From Bacteroidota bacterium (GTDB taxonomy: Bacteria > Bacteroidota > Bacteroidia > Bacteroidales > Cfx3-03), in the NCBI GenBank assembly GCA_030706265.1, contig JAUZOX010000082.1:1-8872 (forward strand): a DNA stretch of 8,872 nt, read 5' to 3'. Positions within the stretch are counted from its first letter, which is position 1. The number at the start of each line of letters is the position of its first letter. The notes under the pieces are model-generated. The model was not told the DNA's origin. It was given only the letters and a program-made list of their open reading frames with translations, and did not search any database. The position numbers and the translations under genes were made by a program. Below are positions 7,116 through 8,872 of this stretch, one piece after another.

Positions 7116-8591
7116 ATGCTCGGAAATTACTATTCAAATAAAGTTAAATTTATCCGTGAATCAAGCGACCTTGTTTTTTTAAATCTTGCTTTTTTCATTA
7201 CATCCCTTATTTCCAAACAATCCTTTTCCTTTACACCTCACGACCAAACTTTCTCTTTTCTTATAATGATTAATCTTATCTGGTTTGTTTTAGCCATTAA
7301 CACAGACCTTTATAAAATGGATCTCCTGGTCCGGATTGATAAAAATGTTTACAAATTATTTTTTGTTGTAATTCTCAATTATATCGTCGTTTCTTTGATT
7401 TTGTATTTAAGTCATATCTTTAAATATTCAGCGCGCCATTTATTTGTCTTTTATTTTCTGGCATATTATCTAATCCTGGCGGAAAAGAAACTGTTTCTTT
7501 TGGTTTTGAAAAATTTACGACAACGTGGATATAATATCCGCAATGTTGTCATTCTTGGAAGTGGGAAAGTTGGGGAGGAAATCAAATCCCACATTATGGC
7601 AGACTATTCATTTGGATATAAATATCTGGGTGCCTTTGACGATAAGCCCAATATAGATCCATTTAAAACGCCTTTATTGGGCACGCTAAATGATTTTAAA
7701 TCATTTGCGCTTAAAAATAAAGTAGACATTGCATTCATCGCTTTACCCGAAAGTGCATATTCACGCATCAGTGAACTGATGCAGTTTTGTGATGCCAACA
7801 CGATAAGAGCAAAAATTATTCCTGATTTCATGCTTTATATTCGGTATAGGATCAAACTTGACTACTACGGCAATATTCCCATCATCCTCCTGCATGATGA
7901 ACCACTCGATAGCTTTTGGAATCGATTTATAAAACGAATTTTTGATATTGTATTTTCGTTATCTGTAATCCTCTTTATCCTTTCATGGCTAATTCCTGTT
8001 TTAGGTATTTTGATTAAGATTGACTCAAAAGGCCCTGTTTTCTTTATCCAGCGTAGAACAGGTTTAAATAACTATGACTTCGATATCATTAAATTCAGAA
8101 CGATGTTTATCAATGCAAATGCAAATACAAAGACGACTCGAAAAAACGATTCCCGTATCACAAGGCTGGGCTCCTTTTTGCGCAGAACCAATATCGACGA
8201 ATTACCACAATTTATAAATGTCTTAAAAGGCGATATGTCCATCATCGGCCCCCGCCCCCACATGTTCCAGGAGACCATTTATTATTCAAAGATCATAGAC
8301 AGCTATTTGGTGCGTCATTTTGTAAAACCAGGTATCACGGGTTGGGCACAAGTCAATGGATTACATGGAAACACCAATATTGCGATAATGAAACGGCGAA
8401 TTAAGCATGATATCTATTACATAGAAAATTGGTCCGTTGTGTTGGACATTCGCATATTATTCAAAACAGTAAAGAATATGTACGAAATACTATTTGTGTC
8501 ATCCAAATCAAATAAAAAGCCCGCATATCTTAATGATAAACGGGCTGTAAACTCAAAAGAATTCGTAATGACATCTAAGAACGTCTCGTAA
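7116..8591 (+). CDS. WcaJ-type sugar phosphotransferase, copy 2 (divergent paralog)
   Basis: The protein has 491 residues and is colinear with copy 1: four N-terminal membrane segments, a Rossmann-like domain with GSGKVG (148-153), a membrane helix at about 279-302 and a catalytic sugar transferase domain. The catalytic Asp-Glu is D361-E362 in IDELPQ, with GDMSIIGPRP (372-381), KPGITGWAQVNG (404-415) and YYIENWS (434-440). Two differences stand out. Where copy 1 has RGETREPCQMEAR, this copy has HGNTNIAIMKRR, one residue shorter and without the acidic residue after the glycine. The C-terminus also carries a basic, polar tail of about 30 residues (462-491) that copy 1 lacks. The start at 7116 matches copy 1 (LGNYYSNKVKF against PGKRYTNRVKF). 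The gene is visibly more AT-rich than the transporter gene. A TGATAAT block lies exactly 28 bases before the ATG of both paralogs. It probably starts a lipid-linked glycan too, possibly with another sugar. Confidence 0.92.
   Translation: MLGNYYSNKVKFIRESSDLVFLNLAFFITSLISKQSFSFTPHDQTFSFLIMINLIWFVLAINTDLYKMDLLVRIDKNVYKLFFVVILNYIVVSLILYLSHIFKYSARHLFVFYFLAYYLILAEKKLFLLVLKNLRQRGYNIRNVVILGSGKVGEEIKSHIMADYSFGYKYLGAFDDKPNIDPFKTPLLGTLNDFKSFALKNKVDIAFIALPESAYSRISELMQFCDANTIRAKIIPDFMLYIRYRIKLDYYGNIPIILLHDEPLDSFWNRFIKRIFDIVFSLSVILFILSWLIPVLGILIKIDSKGPVFFIQRRTGLNNYDFDIIKFRTMFINANANTKTTRKNDSRITRLGSFLRRTNIDELPQFINVLKGDMSIIGPRPHMFQETIYYSKIIDSYLVRHFVKPGITGWAQVNGLHGNTNIAIMKRRIKHDIYYIENWSVVLDIRILFKTVKNMYEILFVSSKSNKKPAYLNDKRAVNSKEFVMTSKNVS
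8508..8546 (-). terminator. terminator for the fucose synthase gene, inside the opposing gene
   Basis: Read on the minus strand, AGCCCG (8546-8541) pairs with CGGGCT (8523-8518) around a 17-base loop, followed by a T-rich run, TTTTATTTG. This is a standard intrinsic terminator about 55 bases past the stop of the leftward gene. It lies wholly within the coding sequence for the C-terminal tail of the second transferase. On the plus strand the same hairpin is not followed by T's, so it should act only leftward. Confidence 0.6.
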
Positions 8592-8601
8592 CTTCAAATC
8601 A

Positions 8602-8872
8602 TTAACTTCTATACCATTTCATCATCCTTTCGATTCCCTCATCGATTTCAATAGTATGATGCCATCCCAGACGATGCAATTTGGAAGGATCCGTTAATTT
8701 TCGCATAGTGCCATCTGGCTTTGAGGGATTAAAAACAATGTTTCCTTTAAAGCCCACCTTTTCTTTAATTAAAAGAACCAAATCTTTTATCGAAATTTCT
8801 TTACCTGTGCCAATATTAATATGGCAATTTCTGACATCCTTCTCACCTGATAATGCAGCCAATTCTTTAAAA
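8602..8872 (-). CDS. fcl: GDP-L-fucose synthase, C-terminal part (5' end outside window)
   Basis: Ninety residues are visible, read leftward from the window edge to a TAA at 8604-8602. The frame is open at the edge (F-K-E-L-A-A-L-S-G), so the TTG inside it is not the start. NCHINIGTGKEISIKDL and KPDGTMRKLTDPSKLHRLGW are highly characteristic of the C-terminal substrate-binding part of GDP-L-fucose synthase (WcaG/Fcl, an extended short-chain dehydrogenase). That enzyme epimerises and reduces GDP-4-keto-6-deoxymannose to GDP-L-fucose with NADPH in the cytoplasm. The catalytic Y-K pair and the NADP site lie outside the window. The full protein is usually about 310-360 residues. It converges on the second transferase with only 10 bases between stops. 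It would supply fucose to the glycan started by the transferases; gmd is expected further right. Confidence 0.88.
   Translation of the reverse strand, partial: FKELAALSGEKDVRNCHINIGTGKEISIKDLVLLIKEKVGFKGNIVFNPSKPDGTMRKLTDPSKLHRLGWHHTIEIDEGIERMMKWYRS

Overview
The window looks like chromosomal DNA of a member of the Bacteroidota, most likely Bacteroidales. The support is a secreted protein with a C-terminal type IX secretion (Por) sorting domain, a BT_0820-like small HAD protein, WcaJ-type polyprenyl glycosylphosphotransferases, a Bacteroidota-style -7 promoter box (TAnnTTTG) and AT-rich intergenic regions. The genus cannot be named from the sequence alone.

Layout. Bases 1-1041 hold the 3' part of a proton-dependent peptide transporter (POT/PTR family), apparently a housekeeping neighbour. 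Bases 1042-2302 are about 1.26 kb with no convincing protein gene. This stretch contains a four-copy 11-bp tandem repeat that folds back on an inverted copy, a foldable segment ending in a strong bidirectional terminator, and a possible leftward promoter. Bases 2303-4585 encode a 760-residue secreted right-handed beta-helix protein. A terminator and then a good promoter separate it from a 136-residue HAD-family protein (4811-5221). Two paralogous initiating sugar-phosphate transferases follow (5504-6892 and 7116-8591), separated by a spacer with a 54-bp-period direct repeat. The right edge carries the 3' end of a GDP-L-fucose synthase gene on the opposite strand, converging on the second transferase with a 10-bp gap.

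How the genes may work together (inference). The two transferases would each load a first sugar phosphate onto undecaprenyl phosphate, starting assembly of a surface or exported polysaccharide. GDP-L-fucose synthase would supply a fucose donor. The beta-helix protein would be an exported polysaccharide-binding or polysaccharide-modifying protein carried by the type IX system. The genes sit 200-300 bp apart with their own leaders, so this looks like the edge of an exopolysaccharide/capsule region made of several short transcription units rather than the core of one tight operon.

I do not see a wholly new system. The points most worth following up are the paired initiating transferases with a divergent second copy, the fucose-synthase terminator lying inside the opposing gene's C-terminal tail, the 11-bp repeat hairpin, and the candidate small RNA locus around 1800-2050.
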